Assembly: GCF_028453695.1 (NCBI RefSeq)
Contig: NC_135777.1
Span: forward strand, 13,319,714 to 13,383,713
Length of the DNA stretch: 64,000 nt
From: Augochlora pura
Lineage: Eukaryota; Arthropoda; Insecta; Hymenoptera; Halictidae
Direction: 5' to 3'
Shown here: one piece after another, positions 1 through 11,939 of the stretch
Layout: the number at the start of each line of letters is the position of its first letter
Position numbering within the stretch: the first letter of the stretch is position 1
The notes under the pieces: generated by a model
The model's input: only the letters and a program-made list of their open reading frames with translations
Told to the model about the DNA's origin: nothing
Databases searched by the model: none
Program-made: the position numbers and the translations under genes

Positions 1-2060
1 CAATGATGTATTTAAATAGAATTTGGATAAAATGTCAGGACATTTGTAGTTCTTTCGTTTTAAACCATGAATGTAAAAAATAAGTTAGGAAGTAAATTAC
101 AACGGTTAAGAGAAAGTAGCTTCGGATGAAATAATAGAGGCGAATGATGGACATATTACAATTCAGCTTACAGGATGCCGCACGGAGAAATTTATGTTGC
201 ATACCTTCGAGTTTAGAGCAGTGATAACGATGATAATGGAATTGGGCACCGTTCCAGGAAAGATCGGCCGAAGAAATTAATTAGGGAATTCGTGAATGCG
301 TCCCTGCGCGACGGCGACGGCGGCAACGAAAGGAGATCACGCCAAGGAGGTAAGCCCTTGTAAAGACAGCCAGCCAGTTCGTCTCCCTCTGTTCCCCGTG
401 GACGACGTGTCCCGAGGCTGCTCTCTCCTCGTCAATCTTCAGAACACGGCTCTCTTTCTGCTCGGCTCGGCTCGGGCTGGTAACGTTACTTGCGTTGCAG
501 CTGCTACTCGCAACGCGCGCGCCACGATTTAACCGTATCTGCTACCACGGCTGATACGTCTATCTACGGTGATATCGATAACCATACCGATCTCACGGCC
601 CCGCTTCTCGGAACAATGACGGATCCGTCGGCGAATGGAGATCGATTAACCTCTCCCGGAAAAATGATCCCCGACGACGATCGATCCCCCTCGCGGGGAC
701 CGACGATCGCAAATTCATACGATTGCCGCGGAATTTGTTTCAATCGTTTTCGGATACTCGCATTGCTCTGCTCTCGAATCTACAGAATCGTTACACTCGT
801 TACATTCGTTTTACCGATCTTCAAGCTATTCGCTACCGTGTTGTATTTTCTCGCGAGTTCGCTCGCGAGGATCAAGTCCATTCAATCCCGTCGCAGGATT
901 CTGTAACAAATTCCTCGTAAGATGCCGCGTGAAACTGTGGCGGGAGTAAGACTTGAATAATGCAAGCGACGAGCGAACTGCGCGGCGCTGCAGAGGTTTA
1001 ATTATTACGTGCATTCGTTGAACGCGGGACGCGGCTATTCGAACTCCGCGCGAGAAACACGACGACATCGCTGTTGCTTACTTCCGAGCATTTCGAGCCT
1101 TAAACGAATCCGCCCATAATCGATTTCGAGTATCTTGCTCTCCGCTCGGTAACCGTACACCGTACACAATTCCGCCGCAACCCTACGGTTGATTCGATTC
1201 CGTCTGGGTCGTACTAAAAACACATCCTAATCTAATCGGGGAGGGTTGGTCGTTTCATTAAGCGATCGGACGAGACGGATTCGATTGTGCGCTAACAATA
1301 CCGTCAGATATCGGCAATTTCATCAAGATTATGCCGTCGGGAAGAGAGGTTCGGCCGTCCGGCAGACAGTCAAGAACGCGTCCTCGACGGCCGCCGCTCG
1401 GCGAACATAAATTCTGTAGCCGTAATCGCTGCGGATTTTTCACCGCAGGCTCCTTAAACGGCTTCCGGTTTGCGTCACTCGTTACCGACGGCCTCGGCTC
1501 TACCCCCGCCGCGTTTCCTCCGATCACACGGACAATTATGGCGCTTTGAGGTTATCACGACAACGAGGGAGGTCCCGCCGTCGATCGATACGCCGGAATA
1601 TCGGCCCGATGAGCAGTTATCTCCCTTTGAGCTCGCGCCTCCTTCCGCTCGGAGATCCTCGGCATGCATAACGCGAACGCCCGATTGTATTCCGTGAATG
1701 CGTGATTAAGTTCACTTGGTCGGCGCCTGCGGAAATGCGTTTAAATTCCTTCGGCCGCGTCTCGAGATGTCGGAGCGTAACCAACCCCCTTCACCGTGAA
1801 TTACCGCTCGAGGAGGATCAACCTGTTCGTCAACCTGTTAACAAGCTGCCGAAACCGTCTACGAACTTCGCGCTATTTAATCGATCTTCAACGTCAACTT
1901 GTCGCAGTGGTTACCCACGTCAGGCCTCTTATTTTACCAACCCGATCCCGTAATTTTTTGACCCGCTTCTACAGAAAATTGCGACGGACACCTTCTACAC
2001 TCGCCAGCGGACGACTAATTATCACTTGACACCTGCCCCGCAACTACCTGATTCTAGATA
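1..2060. other. Non-coding stretch: AT-rich edge, then CpG-rich DNA
   Basis: About the first 290 bases are AT-rich. From there to about 2,040 the sequence is CpG-rich with scattered TTAAT/ATTA words. A short ATG-started frame at 296 runs into a good splice-donor-like GAG/GTAAGC at about 347, but no matching acceptor or recognisable peptide was found, so no exon is called. Other open frames here overlap on both strands and carry no domain I know. Confidence 0.5.
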
Positions 2061-2260
2061 CAGTAGAACCTCGTTTATTAACCGGTTCTCTGATATCAGA
2101 ATTCTCTATTATCCAAATACGTTTCGCAATTTGCTCGATCTAGGACAAGAATGCAAAACGATTCGCGGATGAAATTAACGACGATTAATCTGACACTATA
2201 ACCGATAAGTAAACTGCTCCCTTTTATTTGTAAATTACTCTGTTTAGTTTAGATAATTAA
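2061..2260 (+). mobile_element. Pogo/Tigger-like DNA transposon end, truncated
   Basis: The segment starts CAGTAGAACCTCGTTTATT directly after a TA dinucleotide, which is the expected target site of Tc1/mariner-superfamily elements. The wording resembles pogo/Tigger-type terminal repeats. A second subterminal CTATTATCCAAATACG follows about 45 bases in. The same order of motifs (GTAGAACC, then TTGTCCAAAAACG) is seen at 31,433, so this is a dispersed family and not a chance word. No inverted partner (CGAGGTTCTACTG) lies nearby, so the right end is missing and the given end is approximate. Confidence 0.5.
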
Positions 2261-2270
2261 CACCAAGCCT

Positions 2271-2930
2271 ATCGTGCCGCTTACCATAATCCTCACGTTT
2301 TTCTCACATTTTTTTCTTTAAAAAAAAAAAAAGGAAATTATGAAACCTCTCTCATAGAAAACGATGTAATAATCTTTAAGTACACATTGTAATGATATTA
2401 GCGAAAAGTCTCGATAAATTCAATCACGACATTCTTATAGAGTAAAACAGATCAGTCATTTTTATAACTCGTCAAGTCTAGTGTTCCTTACGTCAGAGTC
2501 CTGTGTCAGTCTCAACCATTTCCCGCCGGAAAATTATCTGTTTGCCAACCATTTATTACCTGCGCTAAAAATGACTCATGCATCCCACAATCGTCAGAAA
2601 TCGCACAAATCCTCGAACACAACGGACCAATTAAAATAGAGTTCGCCCAAGACTTAAAAACGAATAATGAACCATTTCCTCCATGAAATATTAAATACAC
2701 AGTTGCATTTAAGTCCACTGATGATGATTTTGGCGGACATGTGGTTTAGCGTAGATTAGTGCGGTACTGAAGAGTGTCGCTGGAATACCGTGGATTCCTC
2801 GAGGAAGGAAGGGAAGCCGGGCTGGAGGTGACGTTAACCGGAAGCTAGATAGGTCGGGGACGTCCTCGGAGAGGCGTCGCGCGTCCGTTGTCTCTCGTGG
2901 ACATTCGAGGAGAGGCAAAGAGAGGAAAAG
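2271..2930. other. Non-coding AT-rich stretch
   Basis: AT-rich to about 2,720, with a poly-A run near 2,320-2,333. After that it turns CpG-rich and purine-rich towards the GA microsatellite. Nothing gene-like was seen. Confidence 0.5.
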
Positions 2931-2943
2931 AGAGAGAGAGGGA

Positions 2944-2976
<33 letters not shown>
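2931..2976 (+). repeat. (GA)n microsatellite
   Basis: A nearly uninterrupted GA dinucleotide run with a few GG interruptions. It is the first of more than ten GA or CT runs in the window. Confidence 0.95.
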
Positions 2977-4309
2977 GCCGGTTTAGCATTCGGCTGTTGG
3001 GAATGCGGCTCGCGGTTACCGGTTCCCGGTTGCACGGCTATCTGTGTGGACACCGCGGCGGTAGGTTCGCGGCTATCTTATCAAGGACGAATGCTCGGAC
3101 ACGCTCCACGCCACTGATCCGTCCTCAGTTCGCTTTTTCTCGATTGTTGGCTCGCGCTCGCGCTCCCAGGTCTCGCGGAGCGGACCAGAAGCGGATCAGA
3201 AACGGAGGCGCTTCCCGTGAGAAGGACGAACGGGGGCCACGGCGCGGATAAATTGCAGGAATTAAGCATTCCGATAGTGGAACTACCGATTATCTCGAGG
3301 GGCAATAAGTAGCGGTGGCCGCAACGTTTCAGGCATTAATATCCCGTATACATCAGGGCCCTCGTTTGCGCGATCGCTCGGATAAGCGTCTTTTTAATAC
3401 CGAAAAATCGCCCGATAACCGACGCATCGTTACGTTAATGAAGCAATTAATACGACTCGGCCCGGTGCTGGGACCTGGCCAGCTATTAAACTCGTTACAC
3501 GCGTGGAACGTCGACGGCAGGCCAGTCGTGATTAAGAAAAATGCGAAATATCTCTGGCCGCCCGTTTTCGACGTCATTCTATCGGCGTGACTCCCTTGAT
3601 CTCTTCGGAATTCGTAGGCTCCCCGTATTCGGCTCAAGCTGCGATTCTAAGCTCGTAGGATTCGGATTCAACGATTTCGGGCCGTGGTTCAACATTTGGG
3701 ACAATGCCCGGGTCCCGCGATTCATTTTGGCCAATTAGAACACGGGTATCGGAGGCAGTGTATCACTTGCTGCACACTGTTGCAGTCTCTCGGGGGTCTT
3801 GTTTGCCCATTAACCTATTAACCATTGCCCTGGGGCTAGGGCTGCGAACTCTGATACATACCAACCTCTCCGAGGCGACTCTTTGCCATACACTAATATG
3901 CTATTTCGAATAAAAAGTATTCCGGAAGATCATTGTCGATGTCGCCGTTCGTAGGTTTAATCTTTGGATGTACGCTTGGAGCCCCCACCAATTGTGGACG
4001 CCCATAACATTTGTGAAATTCCGCCTTCTCCCTCCTCCTCTTCTAAGCAGTCGACTTGCAATTTTAAAAATAGTTACAAGTTGTATTATATATTGTATAT
4101 TCTACTGAGTTTGAAATATTCAAAATCTTTGTCGAGTTTTCGTAACCTTTTGCAAATTAAATATTATACCAATTATAAACAATCCTCCACTCCTACGAAT
4201 TCGAGGACCCTGGGGAGAAAACCACGAGACAGATTCTCCAGGATTGCCACGGACGACTGCTGTGCATGCGATTCGGTTCGGTATTCGATTGTGTGCGATG
4301 CAAACAATA
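2977..4309. other. Non-coding stretch, CpG-rich then AT-rich
   Basis: CpG-rich to about 3,740, then progressively AT-rich. Near 3,820 a TTAACC followed by GAACTCTGA weakly resembles the left end of the TTAACCC-type sequence at 40,184, but no opposite end was found. From 3,964 to 4,377 the plus strand stays open for 137 codons despite AT-rich composition. That frame has no in-frame ATG and no recognisable protein, so it is not called. Confidence 0.4.
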
Positions 4310-4397
4310 CGTGTTTAAATATTATACTAATTTATACTAAATTACAGTACATTTATACTAATTTAACACTACATTAACTAATACTAATTTAACGTTA
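4310..4397 (+). repeat. AT-rich minisatellite, unit near ATACTAATTTA
   Basis: The word ATACTAATTTA and close variants recur about five times in under 90 bases, with unit length varying around 11-20 bases. This is a degenerate tandem array. Confidence 0.7.
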
Positions 4398-4822
4398 CAC
4401 ATGATAATAAATATGAACCGTACACGCAAAATACGTGATATCTTTTTAAGAAGGGATAGAACGAATTCTCAAGAAATCGATTACATTTCAAGATTGCGTA
4501 TTAAATTTTTGTAATGGTGGCGAGTGTCCCAAGGCTCAATAATGTAAAAGTGATGAATTTGAAGCGTATACGTATAGAAAAGTCACAGAATGGTATACAG
4601 AACTAATGACGAAACCAGCAGATTGGAGAGACAGCCGGCGCAGGCTCGTTTACGCGTACAGAGAGCAGCGTGGCTCCTGGCGGGTAAATCGGGGATGACG
4701 TTTCGTGAGTGCCGTTTCGTGGTCCTCGGTCGGCGATTCGACCGCCGCGAATTCCCGTGGCCGCTGGTATCGTTTCCCACGCGGTTCGTAGCGGTGATTC
4801 CAGTGGAATCGGCTTGGTCGCG

Positions 4823-4844
4823 CGGCTCGGCTCGGCTCGGCTCG
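4823..4844 (+). repeat. (CGGCT)n pentanucleotide repeat
   Basis: Four and a half copies of CGGCT in tandem. The same pentanucleotide class recurs at 15,691 (as CGAGG) and 19,754. Confidence 0.9.
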
Positions 4845-5060
4845 ACGTCCCCTTTCCACGGTTCCTCGGTTCTTCGGTTCCCCGGTTTCCTCCCGGTCGA
4901 AGAAGAGAGCGGCGGAGACCCTCGGACGTGGCAGTGACTAATTATTTAGGGTTGCATCGGCGATCTCTCCCTCGTGGCCACGGTAGCGTCTCTTCCCCTC
5001 CCGGGGCCCGCGTGGTCCCCTCTTTGCCTCCCGGGGAGGCCTAAGTCGCGAGGCCGGCCT

Positions 5061-5100
5061 GGCATCGTGAGGCATCGTGAGGCATCGTGAGGCATCGTCG
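5061..5100 (+). repeat. 10-bp tandem repeat GGCATCGTGA x4
   Basis: Three exact copies of GGCATCGTGA and a fourth with its last two bases changed. The exact copies imply a recent expansion. Confidence 0.95.
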
Positions 5101-5520
5101 TGAAGCATCCTCCTCAGGCTTGCTCCAGCTCGCTCCAGCTCGCCTCGAGCTCGTTTATTTTTCCCCTCGGACTGCATTTCTGCGGAGCCAAACGGAACAC
5201 TTATATGGACTTCGTCACCGGCGCGTTCGTTTTGCCGGCGCGGGTATACCGCTATACGCGGGACCATTGTTTTGCACCGGTTAGGCCGAACTCTCGAGGA
5301 CTCGCGCATCGTCCTTATTAGCAATTCAAATTGGCGGCAATTTTTTGAGCGCATTTTTGACCTCCTGTATCGGGGCCGGTCCAGCGTCCGCGGCTTTTGT
5401 GTCCCCGCGCTACGCATACGCCGAAACTCTCCCTCCCTTATTAAGGCCGCCCTCGCCATATTAAGGACCCCGGCATTAAACCGCCTCTCCTCCTCCCCTT
5501 CGACCCCTCCTCGACGGTCT

Positions 5521-5565
5521 CCTCAGCCTTCTCAGCCTCCTCAGCTTCCTCAGTCTCCTCGTCCC
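5521..5565 (+). repeat. 9-bp pyrimidine-rich tandem repeat
   Basis: About five units of CCTCAGCCT with one or two changes each. The 9-base period keeps a reading frame, but no protein around it is recognisable. Confidence 0.8.
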
Positions 5566-6996
5566 CCGGCTCGGCTCGGCTCTCTTTCCTCCTCTCGTTC
5601 TTCCTTTGGCTAGTAATTGGTCTCTACCACGCGCTCCTTCCTCGCTGCTTGGTCCGCGTCCCTCGTCTTGCCACCTCGATCTCTCATATTTCTCGGCTGT
5701 GTCCTCAAGTCGCGCCCGAGATCCGACGGAATCGCCGGTGGAGCCGTTCGCAGCTCCATCCTCGTGGAATTCTGATGATGATTCGCCGGCGAGCGCCGCG
5801 ATGTCGCCGTTTTCTCGTGCGAATTTCCGACCGCCCTCGGTTTCCCCTCGACTTCGGAGCTGATGAAAGCCGCCCGCCCGGGCTCCCCTCATCAGCGATT
5901 CACATCGCGAATTAACCGCCTCGCGAATTAAAAAGCCGGAACGCGAGGAACGATGGCGGACTTTTTCGACGTCGCAAGAAAATACCCTCCAGCTTTCTGC
6001 TCCCCGTTCCTGTTATTGCGGCTCGTGCTGATTTATTTATCTCGGCGGAACAGACGGGCACACCGTCGCTGCGCGAGAGAACGGAGCGATCATGCGAAAA
6101 TCTATTTCGGAAACCACTCTATTATCGGAATGGTATTGTTCGTTACGAAGGGGGGCCTCGCCGCTGGGTAATCATTACTAACGGTACTTTGCCGAAATTA
6201 ATATTTCACCCGGCGAATTCGACGAAACTGGAGCGAAATCAGATTCCGCTTCCTTTCTAAAATGGTCCGCGATGGCTCGAGACACGGCGCAGCCTATTTA
6301 CGAAGATCTCCGGGTAACTTAATCTCGCGAAGACGCGGACTCTGATCGTCGCCCTACTAAATCATGGTATTTAAAATATTGATTCCATTGCCTAATAGAG
6401 TCGAGATGGTCGAGTCGAGTAGCGGGAATTCTAGTCGCACGTACTTGTCGAAGTTATTTACCGAATTGCCGCGATTTGATTTGTAAATCGCTAGTCGAGC
6501 GGGGAGGCAAACTTCCTACACGCGCGCACTATCGCGAGCTGAACAGTGAAATCTGATTGACTAGCAAATCTCACGATTCTTGCGCTTCGCCCGTCGTGTA
6601 CACAGTCGGTCGAGTCGTCGTTTGAGGTCGCAGGATTAGTAAAAATCTCAAGATTCGGCCGGAGTTTCGACGAAGCTGCGCCCCACGAATTACACCGATC
6701 CCCCGATTTTTCCCTCCTCCGGAAGGGTGGCGTGCTCCCTCCCCCTCGCGCCGGATGATCAACGGGAAAATCAACGAGCCCGTGGAGTGTATTATGCATG
6801 CGCCATTGCGTTTTCCTTTTAAAATTACCATTAGACGCTCTCTCCGCGGGGATATCGGAAATTGAAAAGACGAAGAATGGAAACGGGCTGGGTTTTACTT
6901 CCGGCGGGGACCCGATTACGACGCCCGGGCATTCTTACTGACAGAAAGCCGCCTCTCCTACTTCTGGATACTCTCTCCCTCCCTTCATCTCCCTAA

Positions 6997-7001
<5 letters not shown>

Positions 7002-7042
<41 letters not shown>
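7002..7042 (+). repeat. (CT)n microsatellite
   Basis: A long CT dinucleotide run inside a wider pyrimidine-rich stretch of about 120 bases. A 13-base poly-C run follows at 7,102-7,114. Confidence 0.95.
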
Positions 7043-7045
<3 letters not shown>

Positions 7046-7101
7046 ACCCCGACTCTCTTTCTGTTTCTCCGTTCGCCCCCGCTTCGGCAGCCGACGCCAG
7101 A

Positions 7102-7114
7102 CCCCCCCCCCCCC
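7102..7114 (+). repeat. Poly-C run (13)
   Basis: Thirteen consecutive C bases. This is a hotspot for both polymerase slippage and sequencing error. Confidence 0.9.
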
Positions 7115-7640
7115 TCTTTCCCGGCGTATTTACTCCTTCGAGGTTACTTAGAATTTCCCTCGAACTCCGACCCAGGCTTTCGCGCCTCGTGGAATTCAAG
7201 CGCGAGACGCGTTCGCAGATTGCATTACGTTCGTATCGCTGCGTTCCCTTTTCAAACGATCGTTACCACGCTCCCGATAAAACGCTGAATATTGGAAAAC
7301 CGACGGCTGAAATTGAATCTAATTCGCTCGAGATTCCGGCGCCGGGATCCCTCCGCCCTCCTATTCTCGGATTTGTTTATTTATTCCGACGACCAAGAAA
7401 ATTTCGCAGCCTCCGTGTCACTCTGCCGGGACCGAGCTGTCGCTTCGACGCGTTTACTCGGATTTCTTTATTTATTTCCAGCGTCGAGCTGTCGCCGCAT
7501 CCGCGGATTTTCACCAGGTAGATACCCGTGTGTCGCTCCGCCGCCACTGAAATACTTGGACAACTTTCAGTTAGCACACTCTCAGCTTCAAGGCACTTCT
7601 GTGTTCTTCTAAGAATAAATGGGCAACACCGTGCTCGAAG

Positions 7641-9300
7641 TTTCGCTTGCGCGGAGGAGAGCTCGGATTCGGGTTTCTTTGCGGTGAAATAAAATGGTGG
7701 CCGTATGGCCTAACGGTGCCAAAATTACACGCATTTTTCGGGAGACGCAACCCATGCTCTACATGCTGCTCGACGAATCGTAGTGCCTGCAGTAAGCAGC
7801 GAGAGGAACACTTGGGACCCGGTGCGATGATTCCCGGAAGACATGTTGCTGGTTGTTACCGCGAGCAGTAAATTAGCCCCGTGCCTACCGGCAACGATTA
7901 CCGTTTCTTCGTCGAACATGGCGCACCACGTGGACCGTAAATACGACGATAGGACCCCACCAATCCCCCGTGACGGGATCTCATCCCTGCGACACTATTT
8001 TCGAAAATTCTATTTCAGTATTTCAGCTTTAATTAATTCACCATCCATAGAGAAACATCGAAATACCTCCGCAGAAAGACATTGGTCTGACGTGGATAAA
8101 AGTCATTCTCATTTTAATATTATCACTGTTTCGAATTAAATGATATACATTCTTCGTCATCCAAAGGTATATTAGATAGAAATGCATTTATCCCCCTTGC
8201 ACTATAATAACGAGCCAGATTTGTGGTGAAAATTTTATGCAAGCTCTACTAAATATGAATATTATTAATTTCTTCTACTTCGAAATAAGGATAACTTCTT
8301 CTTTTATTAAAGTATAGAAACAAAGGTAAATAAAGACAATAAAAGAAAACAAAAATTGCCTGGTCCTGTCATTAAAAATATTAAGGACAAATAAGTGCTA
8401 ATCGTCACAGCATGAAAGAAGCAACAGTGCAAGGAGTTAAATATATTATATTATGACATAATCTTGGAACTATCTTTGACATATAATTTTGCAAGTTTCC
8501 ATTAAGGATTCAGTCAGTCATAATCTATTTGCATTGTATGCTCGTATATACGCGAATTTTAGCGATGTAGACCAATTTTCCACTTTTTCGAATAATGCAA
8601 ATGTATTAAAAGCAGCTCATGGTAACCCATCATCCCTTAAGCTGAAGCAATGTCTATGGGCAAATACCACTTTATTCTCTACAGCCGTCTTAATTGTTTA
8701 AATCGCTTAATTATAAACTGTAATCTCTTTTGCGATACATTAGACTTTTATAATCATTCTTTTACCTCATTGAGAATTGCTACGTCTTCATGAATTATCT
8801 TTATCTAATTTATCATTTTCACTGACCTAGAATTTAAAATTTAGCATTTAGATATAAGAAGATCGTAAAATAAACTTTAAACTAAGATTCTTTAATCGTT
8901 TACTCAACACTTTTAGTTTACCGCTTAAGTGTGATTGTTTATAATAATTTTGGTGAAGAGTGATTGATCACCATTAAATCACAACTATATAGTTTTTATT
9001 AGTTTCGGTCGTTATATGTATAGTGTCAGGCATTTCCAAACGATAACATCATTGTATGTATGCGTGTATTTTTCTACAAAAAGGAAACTATACAACGATT
9101 ATACAAAAATTATATATTCTACAAAAATGTATGCTGAACTTATACAATACTTACTCTTAGTCTAACGATAAATCCACTAATTCTTTTCGAGTGTCATTTC
9201 CATGTCTTATGTAACAAAAGGGTTTCCTGTAAATATCGCCAAATAAACAAGCAAAAAAGAAAATAACTGAAGAAGCTGTCGAAATTATAAAGCCGTGACT
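7641..9300. other. Non-coding stretch, mixed then AT-rich
   Basis: Composition is mixed to about 8,000, then strongly AT-rich. Short frames such as plus 8,489-8,701 show no recognisable sequence. No transposon ends were found. Confidence 0.5.
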
Positions 9301-11300
9301 CGCGCCTCATAAAAATCCCTGCCCAGACGTCCTTATCGAAAGTATTGGACATATCGGCGGACGACGGTATACAGTTCGGCTCTCGCTGTCGATGACCCCA
9401 TTACAAAGCGCAGAAAAGTAGCGTAACTTCGCGGAACGCCGCGTCCTTTGTCAACCCTCGTCGCGAAGCTCCCAGGGGAGGGTCGAGGGAAAAAATCGGC
9501 CGGGCGAATTTGAATGTTCGACGGCTGGGGTGTACTCCCCGATCTACGGGGTCTCAGGTGCGCCGTTGGCTGTCGTTGACAGGGACATTCGTCTGGCGGC
9601 TCCTCGCCGTTAAATTTCCTACGAACCGACGACGGTTCGTGAACGATCGCTCGATGAACCGACCCCGGAGCTCGCCGAAATGGTAGTTGAACTGCCAAGT
9701 AAGCTGGTCGCTGCCATGCGTTCTCGACATCTCCCGGCAAACACCGAGATAAATCGAATTACTTTGAGGATTGTAAGTGCAGTACACCCTCGATTATTCA
9801 TTCCAGGATCTGCTATTTACTAAAAAATTCGACGAGAATTTAGTGTAGCTCTGCGACCATATAATTGTTCCATTATGCGAACGCTCATCTACAACGCTAA
9901 TCTAATATTGTACATTGACATAGTACAAAGCATTAAAATGGAAATTATGTTTACTATAGGGTAACAGTTAGAGAATATTAATGCAGAATAAACAAGTATT
10001 GTAAATAAACGTGTTAACGCGATTGCATGAAAGGCAAATCAAGTAAAAGTAAAACGGTGCTAAAATATGTAGTAAGCTAAAATATGATACTAAAATAAAA
10101 TATAGAGAAAAAATTAATTGTTAGAAAAAGCTTTAATCGGCGTAACGGTATGAATTCTTCTTATTTTTCCACAATTTAATATTTCAGCTATTTATTTTTA
10201 CCATCGATGTATAAATTCGCAGCCTCTGTATTTTACTGTTCGCAGAGTGACATGAAAATTGGATCAACAAGTCAATAAAAGTCTAATTGAGGGAATTTAA
10301 CGAGGTTAAAGCAGTCCGAAAATTGTTTATATTGTATTAAGACTTGATTTGTATTTATTCGGAGCGATAAAATCAAACGATGAGGTAGAGTCGAGGGCAA
10401 AAGCGAGGGCTGACCCTGACAATTGATTGTCTTATTATAAAAGCCCGATCATATTCTAGCCGTTGCAAGGTGGTGTCGGTGTTCGGGGCGGAAGAATTGA
10501 CAAGGTTGCGCCGAAGATATCGCTAGATCCACGTTCGAGCATGGCTCCCCGGGTAAAAAGTAAACACACGCGGCTCGAAAGGGCAACGAACGATAAACCT
10601 GTAACGCGGGGGGCTGTCGTGTCACGAAAAACGGCCCTGACGACGGAGCGAAACGGAGCGAAACGGAGCGACCGAGAAGAAGAGGGAGACAGCGGCCAGG
10701 AACAGAGGGACCGGCGAACAAGCGTATTCAGTGGCGTAACGTCTCATCGGGGCTGTTCGACAAACCACTCGAAAACAGTCGACAAATAAACGTAAGCTTC
10801 CCGGCTAGCCCAGGTCGGCCGCGATTTATCGAAACAGCTCCGGCGATCCACGAATTTTGGTCGCGACCCCGCGATTTTCAGTTGTTGTTCGACCGCGGGA
10901 ATACATTTACATAATGCCAGAACCGCGTGGTCCTCCACCGGATAGAATTTTCGTGGGATTTATCGAGATGTCGGCCACGTTCCCCGTCAAACTCCGGCAG
11001 AACATGCTAGCGCGTTCACTAAAAAAATATTCAGCTTCGGTAATTAATTCGATACCACCCCCTCGATCCAATCTACCCCCGTGTAAAACGGTTAAACGGC
11101 CCGGATTCGTTCGGAACCGTTCGATCTGGCTGAAAATCCGACTGGTTTACGCGGTTTCCGATCCCTGCCGCTGGATCCGATTCTACCGGCCCGACAAGCT
11201 ACGCTGGTATCGCATAATTACCTTTTTCTCCCTCCCTGATTGCGTTAATTATGCGCTGCCGCAATTGACTCGAGTATCACAAGTATCTCACTTATTATAG
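9301..11300. other. Two CpG-rich blocks around an AT-rich stretch
   Basis: CpG-rich at 9,300-9,750 and 10,440-11,250, AT-rich between. A TATAAAAG word at about 10,434 lies just before the second block but has no convincing initiator. A 10-bp tandem repeat, CGGAGCGAAA x2.7, lies at 10,644-10,670. Frames on both strands overlap and are unrecognised. Confidence 0.45.
10644..10670 (+). repeat. 10-bp tandem repeat CGGAGCGAAA
   Basis: Two complete exact units and a partial third. This is a short recent-looking expansion in a CpG-rich block. Confidence 0.85.
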
Positions 11301-11724
11301 CTAATAGACAAAAATGGCGGTGGTAAACGCGATTGGATTGGAAGCGAATAATATTGCGACAAGCTGGAAATATTTATCGCAGTCATTGATTCTCATATTT
11401 CAAGGCGATCGATGTATTTTTACATGGAAGTGAATGTTTTTATGAACACCATACGATAGCCGGACAGAACGGCTGGCTTAACGACCAAATAATACGGTGG
11501 CTCTCCGTGTGATCTCAATTAATAAAATCAAATACATAGCTTTGCGAAGTGCATTCACTTCAGAAGTATTTTCCAGCTGACAGAAGATACTGTTATGATT
11601 CTCTTCAGCAACGCGTGCTGGGTGGATAGAAATAAAGCTTTCCTTACAACAGTTCTGGGGTAAGTGCTGAGTGGTCAATCACAGTCCTCTTAGCAGAAGG
11701 CCCCATTCCGTAGCCAAATTCTTC

Positions 11725-11931
11725 ATGAAAACTATCACTCTTCTCAAAGACAGCGATGCGACCTCGCGCCACCTGCCATACTCAAAGATTCCTAATTTTC
11801 CAAACATATGTCAACGAATGCCCTCCATCGAGTACCTGAACAACTTCGAATTGCCAGACGTCATCTGGGGTTTGTCCGTCGACAAGTGCTACAGTCCCGA
11901 GAGGCTACGCGAACTCCCGTGTCCAGCATAA
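11725..11931 (+). CDS. Unrecognised small open frame, coding-like codon use
   Basis: I do not recognise this 68-residue frame, which starts at the first ATG and ends TAA. It has been kept because its second half reads like a real protein in a stretch that is not especially GC-rich: codons end mostly in C or G (GTC ATC TGG, GAC AAG TGC TAC), and the residues are mixed, with W, D, C, Y and no low-complexity run. The reading frame is already open upstream of the ATG, so it could be the last exon of a spliced gene or a decayed gene fragment. No signal peptide, membrane segment or known motif is visible. A good donor-like GGGTAAGTG at about 11,658 lies upstream, outside the frame. Chance remains the simplest alternative. 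Confidence 0.2.
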   Translation: MKTITLLKDSDATSRHLPYSKIPNFPNICQRMPSIEYLNNFELPDVIWGLSVDKCYSPERLRELPCPA

Positions 11932-11939
11932 ATTAACTG

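Larger units (their letters stand above)
4581..7640. other. Large CpG-rich block with several simple repeats
   Basis: This is one of the longest CpG-rich blocks in the window. It contains a (CGGCT)n run, a 10-bp tandem repeat, a 9-bp CCTCAGCCT-like repeat, a CT run and a poly-C run. Frames of up to 173 codons on either strand (for example minus 4,938-5,459) are arginine- and serine-rich, overlap one another and match nothing I know. They look like by-products of high GC content. No promoter or splice pattern was convincing. Confidence 0.5.

Noticed and set aside
340..355. Splice-donor-like GAG/GTAAGC, with others at about 11,658, 41,477 and 47,321
   Set aside because: No paired acceptor, branch point or recognisable coding sequence supports an exon at any of these sites.
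3964..4377. 137-codon open stretch in AT-rich DNA
   Set aside because: It has no in-frame ATG, runs into the AT minisatellite at its 3-prime end, and has low-information sequence rich in Y, S and L.
10432..10470. TATAAAAG word before a CpG-rich block (similar words at 16,890, 52,956, 56,231 and 60,747)
   Set aside because: None has an initiator about 30 bases downstream together with a recognisable gene. In AT/GC mosaic DNA such words are expected by chance.
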